From contig CAIMDB010000029.1 of the NCBI GenBank assembly GCA_903839675.1, positions 43,064 to 107,063 on the forward strand: a DNA stretch of 64,000 nucleotides, given 5' to 3'. Position 1 is the first letter of the stretch. Every line of letters starts with the position of its first letter. This stretch comes from an uncultured Sphingomonadales bacterium (GTDB lineage Bacteria > Pseudomonadota > Alphaproteobacteria > Sphingomonadales > Sphingomonadaceae). The position numbers were made by a program, and so were the translations under genes. Shown here piece by piece: positions 42,529-52,180 of this stretch. The notes below the pieces were generated by a model that made no database searches, was not told the origin of the DNA, and worked only from the letters and a program-made list of their open reading frames with translations.

Positions 42529-43616
42529 GCTGTTGGTCGTCCTTGTTCCCTTGCCGCCCGGAATATCCGGTTAAGGGCATCACGCAACTCTTCTTCGCTG
42601 GTGTAGCTGCCAAAGCCGATGCGGATCGATGATTTGGCCTGCGCGTCCGACAGCCCAATACCCCGCAACACATGGCTTGGTCGACCCGATCCACTCGCGC
42701 AGGCAGACCCGGCGGAAAAGGCAATGTCGCGCAAGTCAGAGATGAGCCGTGCAACGTCGATCCCGTCATGCCGGATGTTGAGATTGCCTTTGTATCGGGC
42801 GTCGATTGATCCATTGATCACCCAGCCATCGGGCAGGCCGTCCAGTGCCGCATCCCAAAGCGCGGACACATGGGCGGCATCCTCTTCCATCCTTTTGGCC
42901 GCCAGTAGGGCGGCTGCACCAAAGCCTGCACACAAAGCGGGGGAGAGAGTGCCGGAACGCAACCCGCCCTCCTGTCCGCCGCCATGGAGGAAGGGCGTGA
43001 TTGCAACGCCGTCTTTCACCCACAGTGCGCCGATGCCTTTGGGGCCGTGGACTTTGTGGGCGCTGATCGCAATGAGATCCGGGCCTTCGGGAATGGCGAT
43101 CCGACCAAAACCTTGCACGGCATCGCATAGGAACAGCGCGCCGGATGTGTGCGCCACTTCGGCCAACTCAGCGATGGGCTGGATCACGCCAATCTCATTG
43201 TTGACGAGCATTGCCGCCAACATTCCGGTGCCGGAATCAAGGGCGGAATTGCCATCCAAAACACCATCCAAACCGACCGGCAGCAGCTGCACATCCCGGC
43301 CCTGCGTGCCAAGCCAGAGCGCGGTGTCGCGGACGGCGGCATGTTCGGTGTCCAGCACGGCGATGCCGCCCGTTCCCGCACAGCGCAGCGCCCAGTTGAG
43401 CGCCTCAGTGGCGCCGCTGGTGAAGTAAAGCTTGCCGCCTTTGGGAAGCAACGCGGCGACGGCATCGCGGGCCAATTCGACAGTGGCCGCTGCTTCCCGA
43501 CCCAGACGATGAGGGGAATGTGGATTGGCGAACTTGTGGTCCAGCCAGGGGCGCATGGCGGCCAAGGCCTCCGGCGCCAGCGGGGTCGTTGCCTGATAGT
43601 CGAGATAAATTGTCAT
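42525..43616 (-). CDS. Cysteine desulfurase (class V aminotransferase)
   Basis: 363 residues. The PLP lysine lies in ISAHKVHGPKGIGALW; HGGGQEGGLRSGT is the phosphate-binding segment and FSAGSACASGSGRPSHV carries the likely catalytic cysteine. The N-terminal TIYLDYQATTPLAPEAL is typical of NifS/IscS relatives. It releases sulfur from cysteine. Overlaps by ATGA with the paralogue upstream and with the ferredoxin downstream form a three-gene coupled unit. Confidence 0.92.
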   Translation of the reverse strand: MTIYLDYQATTPLAPEALAAMRPWLDHKFANPHSPHRLGREAAATVELARDAVAALLPKGGKLYFTSGATEALNWALRCAGTGGIAVLDTEHAAVRDTALWLGTQGRDVQLLPVGLDGVLDGNSALDSGTGMLAAMLVNNEIGVIQPIAELAEVAHTSGALFLCDAVQGFGRIAIPEGPDLIAISAHKVHGPKGIGALWVKDGVAITPFLHGGGQEGGLRSGTLSPALCAGFGAAALLAAKRMEEDAAHVSALWDAALDGLPDGWVINGSIDARYKGNLNIRHDGIDVARLISDLRDIAFSAGSACASGSGRPSHVLRGIGLSDAQAKSSIRIGFGSYTSEEELRDALNRIFRAAREQGRPTA

Positions 43617-44680
43617 CCCCGGATGCGTTGCCAGGTTTCGAGGAAGCGGTAGACATCGGCCCGGCCGGTCTCCGGGCCGAAACTCACGCGGATGACTTCA
43701 TTGGCCGCGTCCTCGTCCAGCCCCATCGCGGTCAGCACCTTGCTGGTCTTGAGCGTGCCGGAAGAGCACGCACTGCCAGCGGACACGGCAATGCCCGCCA
43801 TATCGAACTGGATGAGCTGCGCTGACGCCGCTTTGCCCGGCATCCGGTATCCAGCAATGGTCGCAATGCGATCCGCGCCCTTGGCGATGATTTGTCCGCC
43901 GGCCGCTTCGATGGCAGCATCCATATGCTGCCGCAGGTCTGCCGCTCGTGCCATCCAGCCGCGACCCGCTTCCGCAGCCGTCGCAAAGCCAATCGCACTC
44001 GGCAGATTTTCGGTCCCGCCGCGATAGCCCTTTTCCTGCCCGCCGGAGGGCGAAATCAACGATAGATCCCGGACCAGAAGCGCGCCGATGCCGGGCGGGC
44101 CGCCAAACTTGTGCGCGGAAATGGCGATGAGGTCGGCATCGGGCAGGTCGATCTTGATGGCTGTCTGCGCACAGTCCGCCAAAAGGATGCCGCCCTTTTC
44201 CCGCACGACAGTGCCCAATTCGGTGAGCGGCTGGAAAACGCCGGTTTCATTATTGGCCTGCTGAATGGCAACAAGCGGACGCTTGGCTCCAAGGGCAGAC
44301 AACCGTCCGAACAGAGCGTCGGCCGCAACGACGCCATCTGATGCGACAGGCACAATGAAGGCGTCAGGCGCGACGCGGTGGACGGCATCATGCTCAACCG
44401 AAGAGACAAGGCGTGCATCGGCATCTGTCCGCGACAATGCCATCGCCAGCGCTTCCGTCGCGCCGCTTGTGAAGATCAGATCGTGTTGCCAGCCAAGGGC
44501 TGCCTTCAGTCTGGCGCGGGCGTCCTCAAGCGCTGCGCGGGCGGCGCGCCCTTCGGCATGGGGCGAAGACGGGTTGGCCCAACGGCCCATCGCATCGGCC
44601 ATAGCCTCGCGCACGGAGGTCAGAATTGGCGTCGTCGCCGCGTGATCAAAATAAAGCCGGTCAGGCAAGTGCACACCCAA
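43613..44680 (-). CDS. Cysteine desulfurase paralogue (class V aminotransferase)
   Basis: 355 residues, the first gene of the unit. YFDHAATTPILTSVREAM at the start, PLP lysine in ISAHKFGGPPGIGALL, and SAGSACSSGTLKTSKVL near the catalytic cysteine. It differs substantially from its neighbour, so the duplication is old. One may serve Fe-S assembly and the other another sulfur pathway. A short divergent promoter region with CCTATATAGG lies between it and the hydrolase at 44771. Confidence 0.92.
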   Translation of the reverse strand: MGVHLPDRLYFDHAATTPILTSVREAMADAMGRWANPSSPHAEGRAARAALEDARARLKAALGWQHDLIFTSGATEALAMALSRTDADARLVSSVEHDAVHRVAPDAFIVPVASDGVVAADALFGRLSALGAKRPLVAIQQANNETGVFQPLTELGTVVREKGGILLADCAQTAIKIDLPDADLIAISAHKFGGPPGIGALLVRDLSLISPSGGQEKGYRGGTENLPSAIGFATAAEAGRGWMARAADLRQHMDAAIEAAGGQIIAKGADRIATIAGYRMPGKAASAQLIQFDMAGIAVSAGSACSSGTLKTSKVLTAMGLDEDAANEVIRVSFGPETGRADVYRFLETWQRIRG

Positions 44681-44770
44681 TGATTGCGAAATCGCTGCCC
44701 CTTCCTATATAGGCGGCGACCAAGGCGCAAAGGCTGCGCCGTCTCTTCCCTCGAATTTCTTGCGAGATCC

Positions 44771-45427
44771 ATGCCCGAAGTCATTTTCCCCGGACCGGAA
44801 GGCCGCCTCGAAGGCCGGTTTAACCCTGGCCCCCGCCCTCGCGCACCTGTTGCGATGATTCTCCATCCCCACCCCAAAGCGGGCGGGACGATGAACAACC
44901 GTATCGTCCAGGCGCTGTATCAGACGTTCGTGCGTCGCGGTTTTGCAACTCTGCGATTCAATTTTCGTGGCGTCGGTCGCAGCGAAGGCACGTTTGACAA
45001 CGCCATTGGCGAATTGTCTGACGCGGCTGCCGCGCTTGATTGGGTCCAGTCGATCCATCCCGAAGCGCAACAGACTTGGGTGGCAGGCTATAGCTTCGGC
45101 GCGCTCATCGGCATGCAGTTGTTGATGCGTCGCCCCGAGATTCGCGGCTTCATCTCAATCGCACCACCGGCGAACATGTATGATTTCAGCTTCCTGGCGC
45201 CCTGCCCGTCTTCCGGGATCCTGATTCAGGGCACCAATGACGAGGTCGTCACGCCCAGTGCCGTCCAAAAGCTGGTCGATAAGCTGCGCACGCAGCGGCA
45301 CATCACGATCAATCATGACGAAATCAAAGGCGCGAACCACTTCTTTGAAGGCGAAATGCCGGACCTGATGGGGTCTGTGGATCGCTATCTGGATTTCCGT
45401 CTCGATCCGGCCTGCACGATCCGGTAA
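44771..45427 (+). CDS. Alpha/beta hydrolase (COG2945-like)
   Basis: 218 residues. HPHPKAGGTMNNRIV and RGVGRSEGTFD are characteristic of the COG2945 family; nucleophile serine is in AGYSFGALIG, the Asp in QGTNDEVV and His in KGANHFFEG. The ATG at 44771 matches the family start (MPEVIFPGPEGRLEG); the frame is open upstream but enters the promoter region. Substrate unknown. Confidence 0.85.
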   Translation: MPEVIFPGPEGRLEGRFNPGPRPRAPVAMILHPHPKAGGTMNNRIVQALYQTFVRRGFATLRFNFRGVGRSEGTFDNAIGELSDAAAALDWVQSIHPEAQQTWVAGYSFGALIGMQLLMRRPEIRGFISIAPPANMYDFSFLAPCPSSGILIQGTNDEVVTPSAVQKLVDKLRTQRHITINHDEIKGANHFFEGEMPDLMGSVDRYLDFRLDPACTIR

Positions 45428-45482
45428 ACGGAAGGTCGGATGCGCGACGCTTGATAAAACCGGGAGCCCAGCGGAAGTTGTC

Positions 45483-45938
45483 ATGAAAACGCCGAACGAC
45501 AAAAAGACGGTCCTCCATCTCTTAACAGAGATCGCGATGGTCGAGCATCTGCTGCGCAACCGGTACGATAAGGCGACCCCGGCCGGCATGTCGACGGGGC
45601 AATTTGGCGTCCTCACGCATTTTATACGCAATGAAAAATCGCGGGAGCGCCTGTCACTGCTGGCTTGGGCGTTTCAGGATGACGACGCCTATATGGCGCA
45701 AAAGGTCGCGTCGCTTGTTGAGCGGGATCTCTTGACGACCGTCGCTGTCGAAGGTTCCGACGGCGATCTTTGGGTGGAGATCACCGAAGAAGGGCGTGAA
45801 GCGCACACCCGCGCGATTGATGAAATCAGCCCGGAAGTCGCCCAGGTCATCGAAGGCATCGACATGGGGGAGATGGAAACCGCGTTCAGCGTTATCCGTG
45901 AAATCCGCCGAACGCTGGACAACCTTCCCGACAGATAA
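45483..45938 (+). CDS. MarR-family winged-helix regulator
   Basis: 151 residues. The winged helix is in residues about 30-105, with GQFGVLTHFIRN, LAWAFQDDDAYMAQKVASLV and a wing of VEGSDGDLWVEITEEGREAH. MarR proteins usually repress nearby or stress genes in response to small ligands. It lies 55 bases after the hydrolase; no adjacent operator palindrome stood out. Confidence 0.83.
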   Translation: MKTPNDKKTVLHLLTEIAMVEHLLRNRYDKATPAGMSTGQFGVLTHFIRNEKSRERLSLLAWAFQDDDAYMAQKVASLVERDLLTTVAVEGSDGDLWVEITEEGREAHTRAIDEISPEVAQVIEGIDMGEMETAFSVIREIRRTLDNLPDR

Positions 45939-45953
45939 GTCCCAGCTTGGGCC

Positions 45954-46535
45954 TTAATAGCCCATCAGGCTCATCACTTCCTTGCGGCTCTTATGGTCAT
46001 CCAAGAAGCAGCCAAGCAAGCGGCTGGTTGTCATGACCACGCCCGGCGTGCGAACGCCGCGGCCTGTCATGCAGCCATGTGTCGCTTCGATCACGACGGC
46101 AACGCCTTCGGGATGCAGATTGTCCCAGATGCACTTCGCGACTTCGGCCGTCAGGCGTTCCTGCACCTGAAGGCGGCGGGCATAGCCGTGGAGAACCCGT
46201 GCCAGCTTGGAGATGCCGACAACCCGGTTGTTGGGCAGATAGGCGATCGATGCCTTGCCGACGATCGGTGCCATATGATGCTCGCAGTGGGACTGGAACG
46301 GAATGTCACGCAGCAGCACGACTTCATCATAGCCGCCCACTTCATCAAAAGTGCGGGACAGGTGCAGGCCGGGATCTTCCTCATAGCCCGCGCAATATTC
46401 CTTCCAGGCGCGCGCAACACGCTTGGGCGTATCAATCAGCCCTTCCCGGTCGGGATCATCGCCGGACCATGTGATCAAAGTGCGGATGGCGGCTGCAACC
46501 TCATCCGGCACAGGGATCTTGTTTTCATCGGACAT
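45954..46535 (-). CDS. folE: GTP cyclohydrolase I (FolE type)
   Basis: 193 residues. The zinc-ligand segments are FQSHCEHHMAPI and ATHGCMTGRG, with IGKASIAYLP-like VGKASIAYLPNNRVVGISKL between. It turns GTP into dihydroneopterin triphosphate for folate. It is convergent with the MarR gene and stands alone on the minus strand. Confidence 0.95.
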   Translation of the reverse strand: MSDENKIPVPDEVAAAIRTLITWSGDDPDREGLIDTPKRVARAWKEYCAGYEEDPGLHLSRTFDEVGGYDEVVLLRDIPFQSHCEHHMAPIVGKASIAYLPNNRVVGISKLARVLHGYARRLQVQERLTAEVAKCIWDNLHPEGVAVVIEATHGCMTGRGVRTPGVVMTTSRLLGCFLDDHKSRKEVMSLMGY

Positions 46536-46794
46536 GGCGCGCTCTCCGTTAACCTATGCGATTTCCTATGGCCAACATGGTCAACGCGGACAAGGTCGCA
46601 AATCCTTTTGGCTGTGGTGCAAATTCGCAACAGATGCCGGTAAGTCGCCAATTCCCTTACGTCATCCAGTGAAATCTTGACCTGAACGTCAACTAATCGC
46701 TGCAACTTGGCTGAATCGCTTCGATTTCGTCCATTGACGGAACTCGAATCTCAACGCAGACTAGGCCCCACAAGCGTAAAAAGCGCTCAGAATA

Positions 46795-46809
46795 GCCGGA
46801 AGGTCCGGC
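46795..46809 (+). promoter_or_regulatory. Short hairpin in the TonB-receptor leader
   Basis: GCCGGA-AGG-TCCGGC is a perfect 6-base-arm inverted repeat ending 24 bases before the receptor ATG. Together with a TTGACG at 46734-46739 it is the only structured feature I see in the roughly 298-base gap between folE and the receptor gene. Its role is unknown. Confidence 0.3.
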
Positions 46810-46833
46810 ATGAATGAATGGGAGATGGGGATT

Positions 46834-49743
46834 ATGAAGGGTTTCTACGTCACCAGTGTGTCCGCTTTTGCCATGTTGGCAGCGACACCGGCTTTGGCCC
46901 AGACAGCGCAAGCCGACGAAGGCTCGTTCGCTGCAGATGAAATCATCGTGACGGCACAGCGCCAGGCGCAGAGCCTGCAGGAAGTGCCAATCGCGGTTTC
47001 GGCGTTCTCGGCTGAAGCGCTTGAAAAGCAGCAGATCAAGAACTCCAGCGATCTTCAGCTGACGTTGCCGAACGTGACCTTTACTAAGGGTAACTTCACT
47101 GGCTCCAGCTTCACGATCCGCGGCATCGGCGATCTTTGCGTCGGCGTTTCGTGTGACTCGGCAACGGCCATTCACTTGGATGGCACGCCGCTTCTCGGCA
47201 CCCGCCTGTTCGAAACCGAGTTTTTCGATCTCGAGCGCGTCGAAGTTCTGCGTGGTCCGCAGGGCACTCTGTTCGGCCGCAACGCAACCTCGGGCGTGGT
47301 CAACTTCATCCCCGTTCGTCCAGACCTGACCGGCTTCAAGGCTTCGGGCGAAGTTGATTATGGCAACTACAACCAAATCAAGACCAAGGGCATGATCAAC
47401 CTGCCGCTCGGCAGCAAGATGGCAGCCCGCGTTGCTGGCTTCTACATGAAGCGCGATGGCTACACGACTAACTTGTTTAACGACAGCAAGATCGATGACC
47501 GCGATATGTACGCCGTTCGCGGTTCGCTGCGTTGGGAACCGAGCGACAGCACAACGGTTGATCTTTCGGCCTACTATTTCCACGAAAAAGACAACCGCAT
47601 GCGCATCCAGAAGCAGATGTGTCAGCGCGACCCAACCGGCGTCCTCGGCTGTCTGCCTAATGCGCGTGAATATGGCATCACCAATGCCAACTCGACCTTT
47701 GTCGGCACACTCAGCTCGCGTGAATTTTTGACCCTGAACGGAATTCCTGTGCCAACGCTTGGTCTGGGCAGCATCTACGGAGCGGACGCCTATGCCGGCG
47801 TTGTCAACCCGGCTGACTCGCGCACAGTGAACACTGATACAACGCCAGACTACTTCACGTCGGAATCGCAGTTTCAGGCGCGTATCAATCAGGAATTGGG
47901 CGCGATCAACGTTCAATTGACCGGTTTCTACCACACGGCCAAGGTGGACTCCTCGCAGGATTACAACCTCTCGGTTCAGAACCGTGCTGGCTATGCAACT
48001 GGCCTCAATACGCTCGCTGGTCTCGCCGCGGGTGGCGCGGGCCCTGCTCTCGCCGCATATCTTAAGCCCATTGCCGATGCGCTGATCCCGAATGGTCCGA
48101 ACGGCAATCTCTGCACCTCGCTGGCCGAAGAAACCGGCACGGGTGCTTATGGTGGCCACAAGATCTGCGCCGCGACGCCGCTCGATTTTGACCGTTCCAA
48201 TTCTTACAGCAAGGATTGGTCGGGCGAAGCGATCATCACGTCGGACTTTGACGGCAAGTTCAACTTCCTGTTGGGCGGCATTTATGTCGACTCGAAGCTC
48301 TCGGAAAACAGCTACTATGTGAACTCGTTTGGGATCGATTATCTGACGGGCATTTTGGGGTCGTTCACCTCGCTCGGCGCTGGCGCGCCCGCGTCGTATC
48401 TTGGCACACCGTTCTACCGGAACAATTCGGACTTCCTGAACGTCAAGTCCTATGGTCTGTTCGGCGAAGGCTATTATGAGTTCAGCGATGCGGTGAAGCT
48501 GACCGTTGGTCTGCGTTACAACAATGATAAGAAGACGGTTCGTGCCCGCACGTCGCTCGCCAACTTCCTTGTTCCGTACACGTCGACTAGCGCCTTCTCG
48601 TCGCCGTTCGTGGGTTCGTTCGATGCGGATCCGGGTACAGCGGGCAACCAGCTGTGGCAGGACCGCAGCGTTGGCTTCAACAAGATGACCGGTCGTGCCG
48701 TGCTCGATTGGAAGCTGTCTGAAGACAATCTGATCTATGCATCCTACTCACGCGGCTATAAGTCCGGCGGTATCAACCCGCCGCTCAGCCCGATCTTCAC
48801 GGTGCCGGAAGCATTCGCGCCGGAAAAGGTCGACGCGTTTGAAATCGGTTCGAAGAATGTTTTCGCCAATGGTGCCTTCACGTTCAACGCAACCGCTTTC
48901 TACTACAAATATGCCGGTCTGCAGCTGAGCCGCATCGTTGCTCGTACGTCGGTTAACGACAACATCGACGCCACGATCTATGGCCTTGAACTTGAAAGCA
49001 TCATCCGTCCGTCGCGCAACGTGGCGATCAACATGGGTGCCAGCTACCTCAAGACCAAGGCCGGAGACAGCGGTAGCCGTCTTACCAACCCGCGTGATCC
49101 GTCGGGTGGCCGCGAGGATGCCGTGATTATCAAGGACATCACCAACGGCTCTAACTGTGCGGTTGTTTCGAACTCGGGCAGCGTCGCCGGTGTGAACGGC
49201 TTTGTCACAGCGATTAACGCCGGTGTAGGCCTGCGCGCACCCACCAGCTTTGGCGCCAATAGCGGCGTTAAAGCAAATGGCGCATTTGGCGTCTGCTCGG
49301 TTCTGACGACACAGGCGGCAGGGGCTGCCGGTGCGGCTTTCGGCGGTGTGACAGTTCTGTCGGCGGGTGTACCCGTCAACGTGAAGGGCAACGACCTGCC
49401 GCAGGCTCCGAACGTCAAGTTCTCGGTCGGCGCGCAGTACACGTCTGAACTGTCCAACGGTATGACCGTGGTTCCGCGCGTTGATCTGACCTACACGGGT
49501 GACAGCTACGGCAACATCTTCAACGGCCAGATCAACAAGATCGCGGGTTATTCGCAGGCGAATGCTCAGGTTCAGCTGAATGGCAATGATGACCGCTGGT
49601 TCCTGCGTGGTTACATTCAGAACATCTTCAACAGCAACTCGGTGACCGGTCTGTACGTGACCGACCAGTCTTCGGGCCTGTTCACCAACATCTTTACACT
49701 TGAACCGCGCCGCTACGGTATCGCTGCCGGCTTCAAGTTCTAA
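46834..49743 (+). CDS. TonB-dependent outer membrane receptor
   Basis: 969 residues. Signal peptide MKGFYVTSVSAFAMLAATPA with cleavage near ALAQ. A TonB-box-like DEIIVTAQRQAQSLQEVPIA begins the plug, VLRGPQGTLFGRNATSGVVN closes it, and about 750 residues of beta barrel end in AAGFKF, the usual C-terminal aromatic. Two plug cysteines (DLCVGVSCDS) and further barrel pairs look like loop disulfides. The plug type is that of sphingomonad receptors for siderophores or organic compounds; the ligand is not readable. The start at 46834 is preferred because it begins the signal peptide; in-frame ATGs at 46810 and 46825 add a non-signal extension. A strong terminator follows. Confidence 0.92.
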   Translation: MKGFYVTSVSAFAMLAATPALAQTAQADEGSFAADEIIVTAQRQAQSLQEVPIAVSAFSAEALEKQQIKNSSDLQLTLPNVTFTKGNFTGSSFTIRGIGDLCVGVSCDSATAIHLDGTPLLGTRLFETEFFDLERVEVLRGPQGTLFGRNATSGVVNFIPVRPDLTGFKASGEVDYGNYNQIKTKGMINLPLGSKMAARVAGFYMKRDGYTTNLFNDSKIDDRDMYAVRGSLRWEPSDSTTVDLSAYYFHEKDNRMRIQKQMCQRDPTGVLGCLPNAREYGITNANSTFVGTLSSREFLTLNGIPVPTLGLGSIYGADAYAGVVNPADSRTVNTDTTPDYFTSESQFQARINQELGAINVQLTGFYHTAKVDSSQDYNLSVQNRAGYATGLNTLAGLAAGGAGPALAAYLKPIADALIPNGPNGNLCTSLAEETGTGAYGGHKICAATPLDFDRSNSYSKDWSGEAIITSDFDGKFNFLLGGIYVDSKLSENSYYVNSFGIDYLTGILGSFTSLGAGAPASYLGTPFYRNNSDFLNVKSYGLFGEGYYEFSDAVKLTVGLRYNNDKKTVRARTSLANFLVPYTSTSAFSSPFVGSFDADPGTAGNQLWQDRSVGFNKMTGRAVLDWKLSEDNLIYASYSRGYKSGGINPPLSPIFTVPEAFAPEKVDAFEIGSKNVFANGAFTFNATAFYYKYAGLQLSRIVARTSVNDNIDATIYGLELESIIRPSRNVAINMGASYLKTKAGDSGSRLTNPRDPSGGREDAVIIKDITNGSNCAVVSNSGSVAGVNGFVTAINAGVGLRAPTSFGANSGVKANGAFGVCSVLTTQAAGAAGAAFGGVTVLSAGVPVNVKGNDLPQAPNVKFSVGAQYTSELSNGMTVVPRVDLTYTGDSYGNIFNGQINKIAGYSQANAQVQLNGNDDRWFLRGYIQNIFNSNSVTGLYVTDQSSGLFTNIFTLEPRRYGIAAGFKF

Positions 49744-49771
49744 ACCGAAACCTCAAGGGGAGGTTGCCTGA

Positions 49772-49805
49772 CCCCGGTGCAGCGATGCACCGGGGTTTCT
49801 TTTTG
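49772..49805 (+). terminator. Rho-independent terminator after the TonB receptor
   Basis: CCCCGGTGCA (49772-49781) and TGCACCGGGG (49786-49795) pair perfectly around GCGA, followed by TTTCTTTTT. It is the strongest terminator in the window and insulates the receptor gene from rpiB. Confidence 0.92.
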
Positions 49806-49950
49806 CCTTTCTCCCCAGGGTCGCCTTTCTCTTCAAAGTGGCCTTTCCCCAAAGTCCACACGCGCAGGCACAATAGCTGGTGGCAATCAGACGCGACCTC
49901 CCCTAAGGGCGGGGTTCCGAGTCAATCCAGTCAGGGGTGCAGGCGTCAAA

Positions 49951-50403
49951 ATGCGCATTGCGATTGCTTCCGATCATGCCGCGCTTGAGCTGAAAGCCGC
50001 CCTCGTTGCGTGGCTGGGCGAGGCCGGACATGATGTATCCGATCTTGGTCCCCATGACGGGACAAGCGTTGATTATCCCGATTACGGCTACAAGCTGGGC
50101 CGCGCGGTCGCTGCAGGTGAGGCTGAGCGAGGGATTGCCCTGTGCGGCTCCGGCATCGGCATTTCCATCGCGGTCAACCGCAACCCGGCCTGCCGTTGTG
50201 CGCTGGTGTCTGAGCCCCTGTCTGCCAAGCTGAGCCGCGAACATAATGACGCGAACGTGATCGCCATGGGCGCACGGCTTGTTGGCATCGAAATGGCCAA
50301 GGCCTGCATTGAGGCCTTCCTCGCGACCGACTTCGGCGGCGACCGTCACGCCCGCCGCGTCACAAAATTATCCAACCCTGTGCTGAACAAGGAAGAAGCA
50401 TGA
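49951..50403 (+). CDS. rpiB: Ribose-5-phosphate isomerase B
   Basis: 150 residues. [19 protein letters not shown] is the family start and [16 protein letters not shown] holds the catalytic cysteine; [20 protein letters not shown] is the RpiB second signature. It interconverts ribose-5-P and ribulose-5-P. The ATG at 49951 is preferred over an in-frame start within the receptor terminator. The stop overlaps glyA by ATGA. Confidence 0.93.
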   Translation: MRIAIASDHAALELKAALVAWLGEAGHDVSDLGPHDGTSVDYPDYGYKLGRAVAAGEAERGIALCGSGIGISIAVNRNPACRCALVSEPLSAKLSREHNDANVIAMGARLVGIEMAKACIEAFLATDFGGDRHARRVTKLSNPVLNKEEA

Positions 50404-51713
50404 ACAGCCGTCCCTCCGATGCCAACCCCGCTCTCTCAGACGGGTTCTTCACCCGCTCTCTGGCGGAAAGTGATCCCGAAATTGCAGGCTGGATCGGCAA
50501 GGAACTGGGTCGCCAGCGCGACAAGATTGAGCTGATTGCGTCCGAAAACGTCGCCTCACGCGCGGTGCTTGAAGCCTGTGGTTCGATCCTGACCAACAAG
50601 TACGCAGAGGGTTATCCCGGACGCCGCTATTATGGCGGCTGCGAATATGTGGATGAGATTGAAACGCTCGCCATTGACCGCGCAAAGGCGTTGTTCGGGT
50701 CCAACTTCGCCAATGTGCAGCCCAATAGCGGCAGCCAGATGAACCAGGCCGTGTTCCTGGCGTTGCTCCAGCCCGGCGACAGCTTCATGGGCCTCGACCT
50801 CGCCGCCGGTGGCCACCTCACACACGGATCGCCAGTCAATATGTCGGGCAAGTGGTTCAAGCCGGTGCCTTATACGGTGCGCCCGGAAGACCAGATCATC
50901 GATATGGATGAGGTCGCCCGCATCGCGCGTGAGAACAAGCCTAAGCTCATCATCTGCGGCGGCACGGCCTATTCGCGTTTCTGGGATTGGGCCCGCTTCC
51001 GTGAGATTGCGGATGAGATTGGCGCCTATCTGTTGGCAGACATGTCGCACATCTCTGGCCTTGTTGCAGGCGGCGTCCACCCAAGCCCCGTGCCGCATGC
51101 ACATGTGACGACAACGACGACGCATAAGTCGCTGCGTGGCCCGCGCTCAGGCATCATCCTCTCCAATGATGAAGCCATCGCCAAGAAGATGAACAGCGCG
51201 ATCTTCCCCGGACTTCAGGGCGGACCGCTGATGCACATCATCGCAGGTAAGGCCGTGGCCTTTGCTGAAGCGATGAAGCCCGGCTTCAAGGTCTACGCGC
51301 AGGCGATTGTCGACAATGCCAAGGCATTGGCCGCATCGCTGCAGGAACAGGGTCTCGACATCGTCTCAGGCGGCACCGACAACCACCTGATGCTCGTCGA
51401 TCTCCGCCCCAAGCAGGCGAAGGGCAAGCATGCCGAACATGCGCTCGACCGCGCCGCGATCACCTGCAACAAGAACAACATCCCCTATGATGATGAAAAG
51501 CCCGCGCTGACATCGGGCATTCGTCTGGGCACGCCTGCCGGCACCACGCGTGGCTTCGGCACCGAAGAGTTCCGCCAGATCGGGCAGATGATCGCCGAAG
51601 TCGTCGATGGCCTGCGCAAGAATGGCGAAGCCGGCGACGCGCAGATCGAAGCGCATGTCCGTCAACGTGTGGAAGCGCTGTGCGCGCGCTTCCCGGTTTA
51701 CGAAGGACTCTGA
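50400..51713 (+). CDS. glyA: Serine hydroxymethyltransferase
   Basis: 437 residues. The PLP lysine is in [16 protein letters not shown]; the N-terminal [20 protein letters not shown] and [12 protein letters not shown] are conserved. It transfers the serine beta carbon to tetrahydrofolate, supplying one-carbon units and glycine. It could also draw on the serine pool used by Spt, though no direct link is seen. It is translationally coupled to rpiB and followed three bases later by nrdR. Confidence 0.95.
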   Translation: MNSRPSDANPALSDGFFTRSLAESDPEIAGWIGKELGRQRDKIELIASENVASRAVLEACGSILTNKYAEGYPGRRYYGGCEYVDEIETLAIDRAKALFGSNFANVQPNSGSQMNQAVFLALLQPGDSFMGLDLAAGGHLTHGSPVNMSGKWFKPVPYTVRPEDQIIDMDEVARIARENKPKLIICGGTAYSRFWDWARFREIADEIGAYLLADMSHISGLVAGGVHPSPVPHAHVTTTTTHKSLRGPRSGIILSNDEAIAKKMNSAIFPGLQGGPLMHIIAGKAVAFAEAMKPGFKVYAQAIVDNAKALAASLQEQGLDIVSGGTDNHLMLVDLRPKQAKGKHAEHALDRAAITCNKNNIPYDDEKPALTSGIRLGTPAGTTRGFGTEEFRQIGQMIAEVVDGLRKNGEAGDAQIEAHVRQRVEALCARFPVYEGL

Positions 51714-51716
51714 GCC

Positions 51717-52178
51717 TTGCGCTGCCCCTTTTGCGGACATGACGACAGCCAGGTGAAGGACTCGCGTCCCACCGAGGACAATTCGGCCATCCGCAGACGG
51801 CGGCAGTGCGAAGCATGCGGCGCCCGCTTCACAACGTTTGAACGCATTCAGCTGCGCGAGCTGACGGTCGTCAAATCCGAAGGCCGTCGTCAGTCGTTTG
51901 AGCGCGAAAAGCTGGAACGCTCGGTCACCATCGCGTGTCGTAAGCGCCCGATTGACCCGGCGAAGATCGAGCGGCTCGTGTCCGGTATCCAGCGTCAGTT
52001 GGAAACGTCAGGCGAAAGTGAAGTTAGCGCATCCACTATCGGGGAACTGGTGATGGACGGCCTGAAGCAGCTGGATGGCGTTGCCTATATCCGCTTCGCC
52101 TCGGTCTACCGCGACTTCACCGAACCGCGCGATTTTGAAGATTTTGCAGGCAGCATCGCGGAAGCCGCGCGCAAATAA
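51717..52178 (+). CDS. nrdR: Transcriptional repressor NrdR
   Basis: 153 residues with a TTG start, three bases after glyA, giving [18 protein letters not shown]. The zinc ribbon is CPFC...CEAC, followed by the ATP-cone domain. NrdR represses ribonucleotide reductase genes when dATP is high. No ATG is available at the conserved N-terminus. Confidence 0.94.
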   Translation: MRCPFCGHDDSQVKDSRPTEDNSAIRRRRQCEACGARFTTFERIQLRELTVVKSEGRRQSFEREKLERSVTIACRKRPIDPAKIERLVSGIQRQLETSGESEVSASTIGELVMDGLKQLDGVAYIRFASVYRDFTEPRDFEDFAGSIAEAARK

Positions 52179-52180
52179 TC

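Noticed and set aside
46677..46692. TTGAC-N6-GTCAA inverted repeat upstream of the TonB receptor
   Set aside because: Arms of only five bases, no clear promoter around it; could be chance.
46693..48159. A 488-codon open frame on the minus strand
   Set aside because: It is wholly antisense to the TonB receptor, shows no domain, and arises from codon bias in a high-GC gene.
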